Positions 9,995-37,224 of a stretch of DNA of 64,000 nucleotides are shown here, piece by piece. The translations under genes were made by a program, and so were the position numbers. The notes beneath the pieces were generated by a model. That model did not search any database. It worked only from the letters and a program-made list of their open reading frames with translations, and was not told the origin of the DNA. Source of the stretch: Euglena gracilis (Eukaryota; Euglenida; Euglenophyceae; Euglenales); contig CP154956.1 in NCBI GenBank assembly GCA_039621445.1, positions 17,427,562-17,491,561 on the forward strand. The letters are read 5' to 3'. How positions within the stretch are numbered: the stretch's first letter is position 1; each line of letters starts with the position of its first letter.

Positions 9995-10320
9995 GACACT
10001 TTTCGCTTCCTTTCTTCGGCTTTGAAAACCCCTTGATGGCTTCGCCACTTACCTTTCATCTGGGAACAAAATTTGAAGCGGATGGCATCGAACTCTTCAC
10101 TGTTTTCCGCGAGCCCTCGAGAAAAATACATGTCGTCGGATGAACACAAAACGAGAAGCCTGGGGCCAGGTTCCAAAGTTGCAAATAATAATGTGCAATC
10201 GCCTTCAAAGGTATTGGATGAGGATCTCCAAGAGATGTGAGGTATTCCAAGACTTCATTCCACTGATCACCAGTCAACGATAAACTTGCAGTTTTGGCTC
10301 TCTCTCACTGCGTGCAGCTT
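9995..10320 (-). CDS. Second coding region of the Harbinger-like element, 5' part (interrupted by DIRS)
   Basis: On the other side of the DIRS insertion, a minus-strand frame (…KGKWRSHQGVFKAEERKRKVS) reaches the junction at 9995 in the phase needed to continue into the reading frame at 5287. Upstream a second frame (SLTGDQWNEVLEYLTSLGDP…) also looks coding, so a frameshift or intron lies near 10150-10190. The basic tail before the break would suit a DNA-binding protein. No domain was recognised. Confidence 0.5.
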
Positions 10321-10475
10321 CAGCCAGCCGAAATTTTGGAGGACCCGCAGACATTTGGAGAACAGCTGGGGCTGCAACAAAATTGAGCCAGATGCAAATT
10401 CAAATTAAAAAAAATTAAAAAAATTTTCGAAAAAAATTTGAAAAAATTTTTGAAAAAAATTTAGCACTGAAAGTC

Positions 10476-10540
10476 ACACGGTGTGCACGGTGTGCGGCAC
10501 GGTGTGCACGGTGTGCCGCACACCGTGCGTCGGCATCCCC
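10476..10540 (-). repeat. Right terminal inverted repeat of the Harbinger-like element
   Basis: Reverse complement of the left tip, with only about two satellite units (about 65 bp against 220 bp on the left). Array length is therefore unequal at the two ends. Confidence 0.8.
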
Positions 10541-10543
10541 CTT
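10541..10543 (+). repeat. Right target-site duplication (CTT) of the Harbinger-like element
   Basis: CTT directly after the last base of the right inverted repeat, identical to 2117-2119. Confidence 0.75.
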
Positions 10544-11490
10544 GGTGCCCCTTCCTCCCCTGTCGCTTTTGCCTCGAAGGAAAATGGGCAAAAGTTGAAA
10601 AATGCGACCCCTTTTGGGGGGCATTTTTACAGTTTGGCGGGTCTATCTTTTGGATTCCCCGAAAAATCCCGCGAGGGGTGAGGGGGGGGGCACCTTTTTG
10701 GTTTTTTTGAAATCGGTTCCCACGAACATCAACTCGCACCCCCTCCAGGATGGAAAGACTCACTTTCCTTTTAAATTTAGTTGCATCGTCATAAATGATG
10801 CATTCCGGTCTGTTTTTAACAAATTGAGCTTCAAACAAGATGCAAAAAAAACAGCAGACAGCTCCATGCCCATTAACTGTTGACGTCCTGCGGTTCGAGG
10901 TTATCCTCCCCCCAACACCTCCAAACACCACCAGTGGGTTTTTCCCCCTTCACACCGAGGGGCATCTGAAAATACATCTGAAAATACATCTGAAATAAGA
11001 GGTGGGTTTGAGACGGTGGTGGCTCGCCAAGGGGGAGCCCCGCTCAACGCCCACCGTTGGCTGCCATCTTTCGTTCCACCAGTAGATGGGATGGCAGGGA
11101 GACCCAGTTGGTGGTGGGAGGGAGGGTCACGGTGGGGGTCAGAGCAAAGTGTCTGTGGTGGGGGGCGCTCTGCAGGACTGCACAAGAAAGCCTTTGGTAG
11201 GGGATCAACCCCTCAACTGCTACCCCCCAATTGGAAGCCCCCGGGTCACGATTCGATCATGCTGGCCCTAATCCGAACCGAATGCATTTTTTCATCGGCC
11301 ATCCCCAAACCCCAATTTTAGACCACCTGCACAGTTGGGTGCCAAGAGGAAGGCTCCAGGAGCTGGTTCCGTCCCTCTTGAGAAAGCAAACTCAATTTTC
11401 TCGGCGGTTTGTTGTGTGCACCATTGGAATAGCACCCCTACTGCACCACACCCAGGCTGGCAAATGACAAATCAGGGCTGTCTCCCCGGA
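10544..11490. other. Right flank of the Harbinger-like element, no clear gene
   Basis: The first bases after the element (ggtgccccttcctcccctgtcg) resemble the DIRS terminal repeat (ggtcccttcctccccc…tctgtcg), hinting that the element landed in an older DIRS end. Position 10965-10998 has three short tandem copies of tctgaaaataca. No recognisable gene. Confidence 0.4.
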
Positions 11491-11497
11491 CGATCCT

Positions 11498-11760
11498 TCA
11501 CCCCCAGCATAGGGTGAATTTCTCATTATTGGAGAGGAGAGTATCAGCCTCCTGCTCAAATGCCAGGCGAGTTTCTCCTGTGCTTGCTGTCCAGGCAGCA
11601 ACCACAGGTCCCTTTAAACCAATCCTGGCAAAACCTTCCAAAATGTACCCCACCTCCCCAACACACCGGACACATCGGGAAACCGATGCGCAACAAACAC
11701 AACCTATTGGGACGGCCAAGCTCCATGCAGCCCACACCATATCGCTGCACAGCCCTGGTC
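11498..11760 (-). CDS. Unrecognised exon candidate
   Basis: A minus-strand frame reading VRCVGEVGYILEGFARIGLKGPVVAAW then TGETRLAFEQEAD. It has a hydrophobic N-terminal part and balanced composition, unlike neighbouring repeat frames. No domain recognised; the splice sites are unknown. Confidence 0.35.
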
Positions 11761-11974
11761 AGGCAGAGGGGGGGCACTACGCAGCGGCTCCCACAACGTG
11801 GGGCGGGCAACCCTCGCGGCACGCTTCACTTGACGGGGAACGCCCCTTCTTCCGGCTTGCGGTCGAGCCTCTCGGGGAGGGGGCAGGCACCCGGCCCGTT
11901 GCCGCAGTGCATGTGTACACCCACATCAGGAATTTCTTCAAGGCAGGGGGGGGGGGGAAATGCGCTCGCCCGGC

Positions 11975-12385
11975 CTCGGAAAAAATGCGCAAAAATGCGC
12001 AAAAATGCGCAAAAAAATGCGCATTTTTGGAAAAAAATGCGCAAAAATGTGCAAAAATCCGAGAAAAAATGCGCAAAAATCACGAAAATGCAAAAATTAC
12101 CCAAAAACATGCAAAAATGGCACCAAATTTGAAGAAATTATGTAGAATAATGAGGAAAATGTAAGTTTCAAAAAAAGTCGAAAATTTCAAATTTTTGCAA
12201 AAAATTTGCAAAAATGGTCAAAAAAAGGCGAAAATTTGGAAAATCACGAAAAAATGTGCCAAAAAGCAAAAAAAATGCGCTGAAAAAAATGAAAAAAGCG
12301 CGAAAAAATGCGAAAAAATGCACAAAAATGCGCATTTTTGGAAAATTTGAAAAATGCGCAAAAAAATGCGAAAAAATGCGAAACG
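11975..12385 (+). repeat. atgcgcaaaa tandem and scrambled repeat
   Basis: About 400 bp built from aatgcgcaaaaa units with palindromic blocks (aaaaatgcgcattttt) at about 12014-12030 and 12326-12345. The Lys/Asn/Met-rich and Phe/Cys/Ala-rich frames here are artefacts. A related block is at 24595-24650. Confidence 0.8.
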
Positions 12386-12639
12386 CATTCCCCCCCCCTG
12401 TTCAAGGACCCAACAAGCCAGGCGGAACAGATAACCGTCCCCTCCGCAGTGCTGTGGTGTGGGCAATTAGCACCGCCAAAAATTTGGGTCCGTATTGGTC
12501 CACCCAAATAAAAAACTCTGTCGCCCCCTGAGGCCATGGGCGACTCCCTGTCCAAAGCACTCAGGTTGCAGCCTGGTGCCCAGGGCTTCTCACCCAGCCC
12601 CACCCCCCAGCCCCACGCCCAGGGCCTCCGTGGTCCAGT

Positions 12640-13130
12640 TGGCCGGCTGGAAAAAGGTGCTGGCTGGAGGGGAAAAAAAAGTGCTGACCAGACCATCCCC
12701 TCAGGTGGGGTCCAGGGGCGGTGGGTCTCATTGGCCGCCGGGCTGGACCCAGCTGGCACCCCAAAACAACCAAAAAAAAAGCCCAAATCCAGCTGTGTTG
12801 GATTTTTTTGGCCAAAATTCTGAGGAGAAACCCCCCAAAAGTCCCAAAAATGGCAATTTTAGCTATTTTGACCCCCTTTTTCAAAAAGTTCCTTTCAATC
12901 CAACGCAGCTTCGCTGGACTGCAAAAACCCGATTGCCGCTGGACTCCGCAGGCTGGCTGGGTGGGGTCCATACCATTTTATACCGACCCCGGATCCCAAC
13001 CAAAAACAAAAAACCAGTCACCTGGGGGGTCCGCCAGCGACTACATGATTATGGGGGGTCCGGCTTAAAGAAGTCCCTGACCCACACCACCAACTTGAGG
13101 TTTTAAACAAAACCGTCCATTGGATGGTTC
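12640..13130. repeat. MITE-like repeat, GGTGCTGGCTGG family, and start of a GTCAGTCAC-type copy
   Basis: Starts with ggctggaaaaaggtgctggctgg, followed by ccgggctggacccagctgg and an A-rich core, then cataccattttataccgac and aaccagtcacctgggggg. The same order recurs at 23170-23560. Probably non-autonomous transposons; ends not resolved. Confidence 0.5.
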
Positions 13131-13199
13131 CGTTGGGCAACTGCACAATGGAACTTGAATGGGAAAGAGTCACTCCCATCCGAAGGGGACAGAGCATAG

Positions 13200-13578
13200 C
13201 CAGTCCAGGAGGGGGGGGGCACCCCCACCAGCTCAACAGTGGCGTGGCCGAGTGACTAATTGTCGGCCCGGCGAGAAGCGGCGTACCGAAAATGTTCGAC
13301 CCCCGAGACCGCCAACGAGGCCATTTGGGCCCTTTTTCGGCAAAAAAATTGTCAAAAAATGCAAAAAATTTTCGGCGCAAAGTCAAAAGCAAAGAAAGTG
13401 CCAGAAGGAGACTTCTTGACTTTTGGGGGGTTTCGGGTACCCCCCCAAAACGGGTCGGTCTGCCTCCCCCCCCCCGCCTGGCGGTGGGGGGTGTCTGGAC
13501 CCCCCCACTCCAATCCAGGAGGAGGGGTGGGGGCACCCCCACCCAAACCCTGTACGCCCTCCTCATATCAAACCCTGG
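13200..13578 (+). repeat. MITE-like element, CAGGGTTCGATATAAGG family, copy 1
   Basis: Ends in tgtacgccctcctcatatcaaaccctg at 13577. The interior shares cagtggcgtggcc, aaaaaattttcggcgcaaag and gggtcggtctg with copies at about 41620-41985, 51130-51430 and 53250-53658. Confidence 0.6.
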
Positions 13579-13689
13579 GGAGGGAGGCCTTGGGCAGGAA
13601 AGGCTGCTGGCTGGCTGGGCCCCCGGGGGTGGGGTCAAATTATCGTAAGCAACGCCTTGATGACAAGGCAATGGCGTGATTGTGTGAGG

Positions 13690-13955
13690 GCGTTGGGGGT
13701 CTGAAGGGACCCGTGCCACGATTCTATGAGCTGGTTGTTGACTTCGTTCGCTCCTCTCGTGATGCTGCGTCCTCCCTGGCTTTCATTTCGCACACGCGCC
13801 AAACCGAAAAAGTTCCATTTGGGAGACAGCTGCGGCACCCTCACTGTCAGGTGCCTGGGGGGGCCAAAGAGACCAAGGCTGTCATCGTCGAGGACCTGAA
13901 TCGGAGATTTCCCTTCCGAAAGGTATCTGCCATCAAATGCCACAGAACACACTCA
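13690..13955 (-). CDS. Unrecognised exon candidate downstream of the transporter gene
   Basis: Frame reading CSVAFDGRYLSEGKSPIQVL then DDDSLGLFGPPRHLTVRVPQ. It has balanced composition and no repeat underneath. No domain recognised. It lies beyond the stop of the MFS gene, so it belongs to another gene or a relic. Confidence 0.35.
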
Positions 13956-14084
13956 ACTGAGAATCAAAAAAATACATAAAAGGGGAGAAAACTGTAATAC
14001 ATATTCTAAAATTGGATCCACCACATCCCGTCCAGAAAAGCTACCATATTGCGCAACCAGTTGGGACCAGCAAGTCATATCGGA

Positions 14085-29348
<15,264 letters not shown>

Positions 29349-30238
29349 CGGGTGGTGGGCGGGGGGAAGAGAGGAGCACTACCAGCAGAGGACAGGGCAG
29401 GGCAGGAGGACAGGTCCATGCAGTTGAGGACCATTGAGGACGAATGTGCTCCGTGGCAGTGGATCTAAACACGCGCAACACACATATTCACGACATCAGA
29501 ACGTCGAGTGAACCAATGCATTTTGGTTCACCCAAGTTTCCAGAAAGTTCCAGAACTGGGTTGTCAAAATGGGGGGGTCCTTTCAAATTGGGTTGACATT
29601 CTATATTGGATTTCTATTCAAATTGGGTTGACATTCTTTGGATTTCAGGGGGGGAAACAACATTGCGGATGTTTGGGAAAACATATGTCGAATCCGAGAG
29701 AGATCAGAAACATAAGAATCCAGCCAAGGCAAAAAAAAAAAAGATTGCCCTCATTGGTGGCGGCGGGCTGGGGGGGGGGGGGACGGGGAAGAGGGCAAAC
29801 AACTCGGGGGGAGGGGAAGAGTTGTTTGTAAGAAAACCAATCTTCTGCCATTATGCCAGGTATGACGCCAACGATGTAACGTTATGTCATTATGTCAGTG
29901 TTTCACAGATTTTGAGAAATGGAGGCCACAACAGTTGGGCCGCTCGCACCACAACACAACAAAGATGTGACTTGCACACAGGTGGAAAGTCACATCCTTT
30001 CTGTTTTTTGTCCATTGCTTGGACATTTCGGCATTGGAATTCAATCACTCCAATTCCAATCTAAAAGATACATTATTCAGCACAAACAAAGAAATGTCCA
30101 CACGCTGAGTGAAGATATCATGGTTTGAATCTGAGTAATCATGCAAATCCCTCCATGACTTTAGCCACAGAAATATACTGCCCCCCACACCATACTATAC
30201 CACACCGCACCTCAACATACAACCCATTCACAGACACG

Positions 30239-30290
<52 letters not shown>

Positions 30291-30950
30291 CCAAATTTGA
30301 TTCACTCACATTCAGTCACTATTCTCTGCCATTTGAACCTAGAGAAATGTTGAGAAAGCCATCACGGAGCAGCAGGCAGGCGAACTTGTCTGGAATCAAC
30401 AACAAAACAAAACAGCACAAATACTGAAATATTCATTTGTGCTAAAATATGCAATTTCCGAAATACGGGTGAATTTTGTTCTTCAGTGTATACTGCAATA
30501 CTGTGGAACACCCTCCTTCTGCAGGACCCAACAACACAACGCACAAAAGAGAACAGAATATATATAAAAAACTATCAGTATAAAAAAAAATACTATGAAG
30601 AAAACCATGAATACCAGCTAGGCATTTTAAACCTCCTGAAACAGCAAGAACATCAATTGAACGCGCGCGGAAGCCATAATTCCAGTTAAAACACCAAATC
30701 CCTTCAAAGCCCATCTTGTTAACTGCTTTTGACCATTAATTTCAAATTTTGGCCTAGCTGTGCTGACCCGGGGGGGGGGGTAGCCCAGCTGGGAAAAGCT
30801 GCAAAAAGCTTCTGGCTGGCTGGACCCTTACCTAGGTGTTAGGCTGAGGAAATCCCTTATTCGGGATCACGGCAATCTCGCAAACCCGATATCACCAGAC
30901 AACCATGTGCAGCAATATGTGGGAAGATCCACGCGACCAGGAAGCAACCA
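29349..30950. other. Region upstream of the transporter gene
   Basis: No recognised promoter or gene. Holds a direct repeat (tcaaattgggttgacattct at 29583 and 29619), a (ca)n tract at 30238-30285 and AT-rich sequence. The 5' untranslated exon of the transporter may lie here. Confidence 0.4.
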
Positions 30951-30974
30951 GGGTGCAGCGTCGACAGGAAAGGG

Positions 30975-31160
30975 TAGCACACAATCCCCCCTCACCGCGG
31001 CGTGTCGTGTCCGTGGCGCGGGTCTATCTCGGCCGCCCCAGGCTGACGAGCCCCTTGGGCAGGCCGCTTGATGGGTGTGACGCCGGGGGAGAGGAGCAGG
31101 CTGCATTCCAGGATGCGGGCCACCACCGCCTCACTGGGGGAGGGCGGGGGGCTGGCCCCC
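30975..31160 (-). CDS. Unrecognised GC-rich exon candidate
   Basis: Frame reading VVARILECSLLLSPGVTPIK then RPAQGARQPG. Base composition is like that of the transporter exons and unlike its surroundings. No domain recognised. Confidence 0.35.
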
Positions 31161-31779
31161 TGTCTGCAGCACCTCCAGGATTCTTTACACCAAGCCCGGG
31201 GGGAGAGGGGGTGCCTTGTGCTATGGGGTGACTGCCTCAGCAGCCACCCCCCCCTTTTCCTTTCTTCGGGCCCCGGCGCCTTCGGCCCAAAGGGGTGTGC
31301 TATAGCACTACCCACCCCAAAACCTGGGGGGGGGGGTCGAAAGTGCCCTGCCCCCCTGCCAGCCCCTGGCACCAAGCCCCCCCCCAGTTGGGGCGCGCGT
31401 CCTTAAAAAGAAGCCTTGACACATTGATGGGCCAGGGTCATGCGGCACAGGCCAGCCCCAAATGGGGAACAGCAGGGAGCTTGCACACGATGAACGGAAA
31501 GAAACGATATGGTATAGCAACAACAACATACTAATCATGATGATGACATAGAAAGACATTCAAATAAGGTGTGATGATGGAGAGCTTATAATTTGTTGTT
31601 TTGTTGCTATTGCAACCTATGCCATTTGTTAGCCTTGCCCTTATCCTTGCAAACAGCCAACACAAAAAAAATTCATGCTCTGAATATTTATTACAATTCA
31701 ATGAAGGAAAAATGGGGGAAATTCACAATCAAAAAACATCTGAAATCGTCCAAAAATGTGGTGGAGGTCACAAAAAGGG

Positions 31780-31990
31780 GCCCAGGGTGGGTGTGCTGGG
31801 GAGTCAGCCGCACAAAACGCAGGGCGAAGGTCCCGACGGGTGGAAGTGGAGGCGGGCGCCGGGGACTGCAGCAGACTCGGCTGGGGGTCCCCGCTGCCCT
31901 GTGGAACGCCGGAGCCCACGTCCCACCCCATCCCGCCCACTGGCGGCCTGGCCCATGGACGCGCATACCCCTCATGCAACAGGCAATTGC
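31780..31990 (-). CDS. Unrecognised GC-rich exon candidate
   Basis: A GC-rich island free of homopolymers. Several frames are open on the minus strand (for example FHRAAGTPSRV and GTFALRFVRLTPQ), so the coding frame is undecided. Confidence 0.3.
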
Positions 31991-32539
31991 TGATTTGGGT
32001 GCTGACCACAAAAAGTAGTGTCCGCATCTGCCACCAGCAGATTCATTCAACTGAGCTGGTATTTGACAGTATTCAAAGAATGCCCACTGACACATGGCTC
32101 TGCCCCTGATTTGACCCCAAATAGGATCTGGGCCCGTGGAGACAAAACTCCGAGAAAAAAAAGCACCCAATTTGAGACCCCCCCCCCCGTGTCGGCATGA
32201 AATGACAGAGATGGCAAAAAAACATTGCCCAGAAATCCAAATTTGAAGGAAAAAAATTGTCCAAAATACCAATTTCAAACATAATTGTTGCAAATTCTGA
32301 TTTTTTGCGGCCATTGAGACCAAAAAAAATCTGTAAATCTCAACGTACAGTTTGGGGGGCATCCACCAGGACCTTTCGCTTTCTCTCACCATTTTCTCAT
32401 CCCTTTTCGTGGTCAGCTGTGTTTGCCAGCCATGGCTTGACATCCCTATCACACCTGGGCGACGGTGTTCCCATCCACTTCTGAGGGTGCCTGGCTTGCC
32501 GATGCCGGGACGCCTCTGAACCTCGCCGTCCCACTGACG

Positions 32540-35260
32540 ATTAGCCTATTAGGACTTCTATTTTTGGGGGCTTCATCAACCCCTTCTGAATCGGGCTTCT
32601 TTTTAAGACCCCCCACCCACCCCAGCACGGGACCCCCCAGAAGGGGGGGGCAGGGACCCCCCGCCCAAAACCTAAAAAAAAAATTGGGCCATTTAAGGGC
32701 ATTTCCCAGAAAAAAATTGGCACTTCGCGCCGAGACTCATACCCAGATCCACCGGACCCACCCTCCCCCCTCCCCCCGGGGGGGGCCTTCTAACTCAAAA
32801 AGAAGCCTGTTCTGAATTTCTCAGCGAAGCACAATTCCATCTGACTTCCTCCGTATCCTTCTCAGTTTTCCTCTCGGACGTTTGCTTTTTTCCTGATCAT
32901 TCAACATCACAGATTTCCTTTCAGAAGAGGGTGGGAGGGGGGTGGAAACATTGATGGACGGACATTGGGTGTTTGTTGACTGGCGGGGAAGAGAACTTCG
33001 ACCCCACCTGACCCAGCCCTGTCCAACCTCACCTCGTCAAGCCTGGCCTCTGTCCTGTAACCCCCCCCCCCAAATAACCTGACGGGCCAGGTTATTGGAA
33101 CCAACTTTTGGCCCTGCTCCCCCCTACCAGGCTCTTTTTTCAGCGTGGCAAAAGGAATTTTGCCTTAAAAGGGGGGTGCCAAGTTACTGGAACCAAAAAA
33201 GATGGTTCCATCTTTTTTTGCCCCTCCCCCCGCCAAGTTATTTGGCCACTGCCAGGAGCAAGGGCCCCGCCACCCATTTGCTGTGTTTTGGTTGAGTGTG
33301 TAGAGCGACATCCTGAACAGCCAAAGCTGTAGACATAGAAAGCCAGGCTTCTGACGTTCAGCGCAAATCAAAGAGGCATGCCGGTCGCACTGGTGCCGCA
33401 TAATGGGACAACGCTCCTCTTACCTGTGGCAGAGAGAGGGTCAAGAAACCAAAATGCAAGGCAGGTTAAACACGCAAACGGGAAAAATGATGCGAAAACG
33501 ACTGAAAGCCAACATAAAATCCTTGAGAGGCTTGGGAGCCTTGGGTTCCCAAGGTTTGTAAAAAAAATGGTTCAACATTCATTTCTGTAAATCTGTGTAC
33601 CACAAACAAAGTGCAAACCATAAACGATATGGGCAGAAACTAAACTAAGACAGCAAATAGACAAGACATTGACAACAGGCGAGCATCCTCTTGCAAATGC
33701 CTCGCTTACAACTGATAAGCCAAAAATGGAATCCCCAGCTTCGGATCATGCTTCATCGATTTGCGAAAATCTTGCATGCAGCTAGGAAGTTGCCAAGTTT
33801 TGGGGGCTTCCCCCAATTGCAATGGGTTTCCCAATTACGTCAGCAGACTTCAGAATCTCGAAATTAGAGGCTGGACTGTGCTGTGACTTCCTCTCACCCT
33901 TTGACCCTTTGAAAGGAAATCCCGGAGAATAGAAACGAGAAGCCAGCAGCGGGCATCAGATTCCCTCTGCCACACTTTGCTGACACTTCCAACTGCACCA
34001 CCGCAGCAGCGCGGAAGCCTTGTTCAGTTAAACCCTCCAAAAAATGATGCCACCAGAAACCTCCATCGACCTTGAGCTTTCAAATCGCTTTGTCCCGATG
34101 CAGGGGCTCTTCCGCTCTGTCCCCCCCCCCATGCAGGAAGTGGCGGGAGAAGCCACCACAACGCTGCACAAAGAAAACTTTGGCTTGAGAAATAAGGAGG
34201 GGCCCTCCACCTGTACGAAGGGGGTTGGGGTTGACCGCCTCACCCCAGAGTTTCAGGTGTCCGATTTCTTAGGGCTCACGGGTGGTCCAGCCAGTTGGCT
34301 GGGGGGGGGATTGCTGGCCGAGAATTGAGTGCCGGCTGGACCCCCCCCCCGGGAACGAGGGTCCAGTGGGAAGGGGGGGGGCAGTTGGCTGTAAGGGTGT
34401 CGGGTACCTTTTTTTTCAGCGTATCCCGAAGGGGGTCCGGCCGGCTGGCAGTCGCTGGCTGGGAAAAGGGTGCTGGCTGGCGGGTCCCCCTCCCCCTCCC
34501 CCTCCTCCAGTGATGGAGGCCCTCCGGCTTTGGGGAACTGCTTCCCTCGGGCATTCTGAGAGAAAAAGAAGGAAGAACGGCATTTGGGGAACTGCGTGGC
34601 AATGGGACGGGCAACACCGGGTGGGGTCCCCGTAGGGAGCGCCTTCAAACCGCCCTTCTCCTCTGTGGCCTGCCGACACAGCCGGAAACAAAATACTACA
34701 AAGACGGCGAAAGAATGCACACCAGTCATGAGGCTTGCCGGACGAGCCGAAAAAAATTGGTTGGGAAACATGGTGGAGGAATAGGTCGACCTACGTCGAC
34801 TGGGACCACAGCATCGGCACCACACAACGTACCGGTGGGGGGCCTGTAGCCCCTTTCGAAGGACCTGGCTGCAGGGCTGTACGACAAGGCCTGGTGATGG
34901 GGGAGGTCAACCCCCCACCTACCAGAGCACTTCATATAAATTTTTTTGACCTGGAAACCAGTGGTCTGGAGATATGGGAAGGGCTGGGGGGGGGGGGTCG
35001 GAACCCAACAAAGGTTCAGGAATTCCGGTAAGCCTTGGCCAGCTGATCCATTCCGGGCCCTGGAGGGTCCGCGCTCAGCGTGCCAGGCTGCGCTCGGGCC
35101 ACGCACTTGCTAAGATTTATGGGGAAAGAGGGGTCACTTTCCATTTTTTTTAAAAAAGCAGTAAATCATGCATTCCCCCCCCGGTCACCACCCCATTTGG
35201 GAATCGCAAAAATCAAAGCCACCAGCCCAAACCTTGTGGGTCACTCCTGCCGAAACCGAA
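32540..35260. other. Repeat-rich stretch without a clear gene
   Basis: Includes MITE-like sequence with gacccccc/ggggggtcc arms and the aattggcacttcgcgccga palindrome (about 32714), a GGTGCTGGCTGG-family copy at 34290-34490, and G/C runs. Low-confidence frames only. Confidence 0.4.
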
Positions 35261-35275
35261 ATTCAGAAATTTTTA

Positions 35276-35430
35276 CCTGGGGAGGGATTGTGGGCCAGTC
35301 AGTCACTGTGGAGTGAGAGGCAGGCTTGAGCAATTGCCTGATCCGGGCCAGTGGCCCTCGATGGGGACGCTGGGCCTTGGGGACCTCCACTGCAGGAGTT
35401 TCGTCCCGGTTCGCGGACTGGGTCCCGACA
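35276..35430 (-). CDS. Unrecognised exon with conventional splice sites
   Basis: Acceptor ccgtctcag before GAAGCCGATG and donor CCCCAG then GTAAAAATT. Encodes EADVGTQSANRDETPAVEVP then HRGPLARIRQLLKPASHSTV, hydrophilic. Probably the same gene as 35768-35885. Confidence 0.5.
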
Positions 35431-35767
35431 TCGGCTTCCTGAGACGGTGGAACGTAGGAGTCCAAGTTCTCTCATTTCGGTCATGTAGATTGCCCCTTGC
35501 CCACCAACATTCATCTGTCCATCTTTCTTTGAGACTTGTTTGGGAAATGCGTGTGATATGTGTGCATCGTTTTCGCGCCATTTAGGTGGGTTTGCAGCTG
35601 TCATCTGGTACGTCAACGTCTTTGTGATGGTGTGTAGGGATTCCCCAATCAGAACAGAATGCTAATCATTTTGTTGGGGTGGGGGCGCCACACACACACG
35701 CACACACAAACTCTTTCGCACACATACCTCACACGCACACATATGTCTGATGTACACACGCACACAC

Positions 35768-35885
35768 ATCCGACTTTGTGGAAGCCGGCGGGACGTTGGA
35801 CGCCGAGGGCAGGGGGCTGTGCAGCAGGTTGGCCACCGCACTGCTGAGCTGCGCCTCCTCAATCGCCAACAGCTCCCACTCCACC
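35768..35885 (-). CDS. Unrecognised exon (WELLAIEEAQLSS)
   Basis: Acceptor accactgcag, donor GGAT then GTGTGTG. Encodes VEWELLAIEEAQLSSAVANL then LHSPLPSASNVPPAS: an amphipathic helix followed by a Ser/Pro-rich linker. No family recognised. Confidence 0.55.
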
Positions 35886-36539
35886 CTGCAGTGGTATGGT
35901 TGCGAGGGATCAGCAACGGATTGTTGTGGTGGTGGGGGCTGAATGTTGGCAGTTTTGGATTCGAAAAAAATAGTGCACCTAAAAAAAAGTATAACGACTC
36001 ATCAGAAAAACAATTGAGGAAAAAGCGAGGCTCACAAAAAGGGGGTGTCACAAGTACTATCACTGTGGCCCATGCAATGCCATTGTCTGCTTTGTGTTTG
36101 TAGAATTGAGGATTCAAAAAAGCGCAATGCCCATATTTATGGCGACGCTTGAATAGCGACAAATGCAAAACGTGGCCTCTTGGGCCCATATATATAAAAA
36201 AGCCAGGTAACTAAGATAACTCAGCAAGAGATTAAAACAAATATTTCTCCTGCCTTCACGGTTCTTTACAATCCAGCCAGTGAATCCCACAAAGATAGGG
36301 GTGTACTTCGGACCTAGAAACCCATTCCGAGGCTGCCATTTACTACCTGGAGCGTTTAAATACAGACACAATTTGGGCAAGATCATATGTTGTCATTTGC
36401 CAGGCTCGACAATTGTGTTCTGCTTCGGCCACAACCTTCACCCTTCAATATTTGTCCAAAGAGCACCAAAATCTCAAAAACAGGGTTATTTGTCGTTGCT
36501 GTCTGTTAATGGTTCCATGCTGTTGGCACACCAAGTTGT

Positions 36540-37180
36540 TGACATCCCGCGCCGGGGGGGGGGGGGTGCAATTTTTTCTCAGAAGGGAAGGCTTTATGGA
36601 CTTAATTTTTGGCAATGTTCATAGATTATTTGTTTGCTTGTTTGTTCCAGATTTTTTATCCCCCCCCACCTTCGCCCACCAACCACCCCTGTAATTGGCC
36701 ACCCCCTGGTCAAGGGTTGCAGCTAAGAGTGTGTATAACCTCCCCCCCCCCCCGGTTGGGGGTTATAATGATTTAAGAAACCTCTGGATGCAGGGTTTTG
36801 GCTCCTGGTCTTATGACCACCCCAGGGCTGTGTGGGAATCCCTGACAGCCCTATGGGTATAAGGTTGGGGGGGGGGCTACCACCCCATCCTGGGGGAAGG
36901 GGGTCCAGGGCTGTACAGGAAGGCCTGGAAGGGGGGTAGTTAACCCCCCACCCGAGAGGTGGGAGGGGTCGACCCCCCCCCACCCACCACAGCACCCGCG
37001 CAAGGAAAAATTCCTTCGGCGCCGAAGTCAAGTTTTGACCTAAAAATCGGTGCCCTCGGCTATGCGAAGGCATGGTGGGGGTTGCTGGTTGATGGGCAAG
37101 AGGGGAGGGGGGCGGATGCTTTTTTCCTTGCGTTGAACTTTTCCTGGGGGGGGGGGGGTGAAGCCTCCTGCATCTGAACC
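36540..37180. other. G/C homopolymer and short-repeat stretch
   Basis: Long G runs at 36553, 36865 and 37148, C runs at 36740 and 36975, and a ttccttcggcgccgaa palindrome at about 37010. No gene seen. Confidence 0.5.
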
Positions 37181-37224
37181 CTGCATCCTCCTGCAAGCCT
37201 CCTGCGTCGCGCTGATTCCCAAGG

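Larger units (their letters stand above)
2120..10540 (-). mobile_element. PIF/Harbinger-like DNA transposon with nested DIRS
   Basis: Both ends carry the inverted repeat GGGGATGCCGACGCACGG followed by cacaccgtg satellite units. The base triplet CTT lies immediately outside each end (2117-2119 and 10541-10543). A 3 bp target duplication is typical of PIF/Harbinger elements. Inside, on the minus strand, are a DDE transposase fragment (3333-3749) and a second coding region split by the DIRS element at 5288-9994; without that insertion the element would be about 3.7 kb. The class call rests on duplication length plus the transposase fragment. Confidence 0.8.

Noticed and set aside
12214-12531. 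Lys-rich 'histone-like' protein
   Set aside because: Translation of the atgcgcaaaa field; repetitive in every frame.
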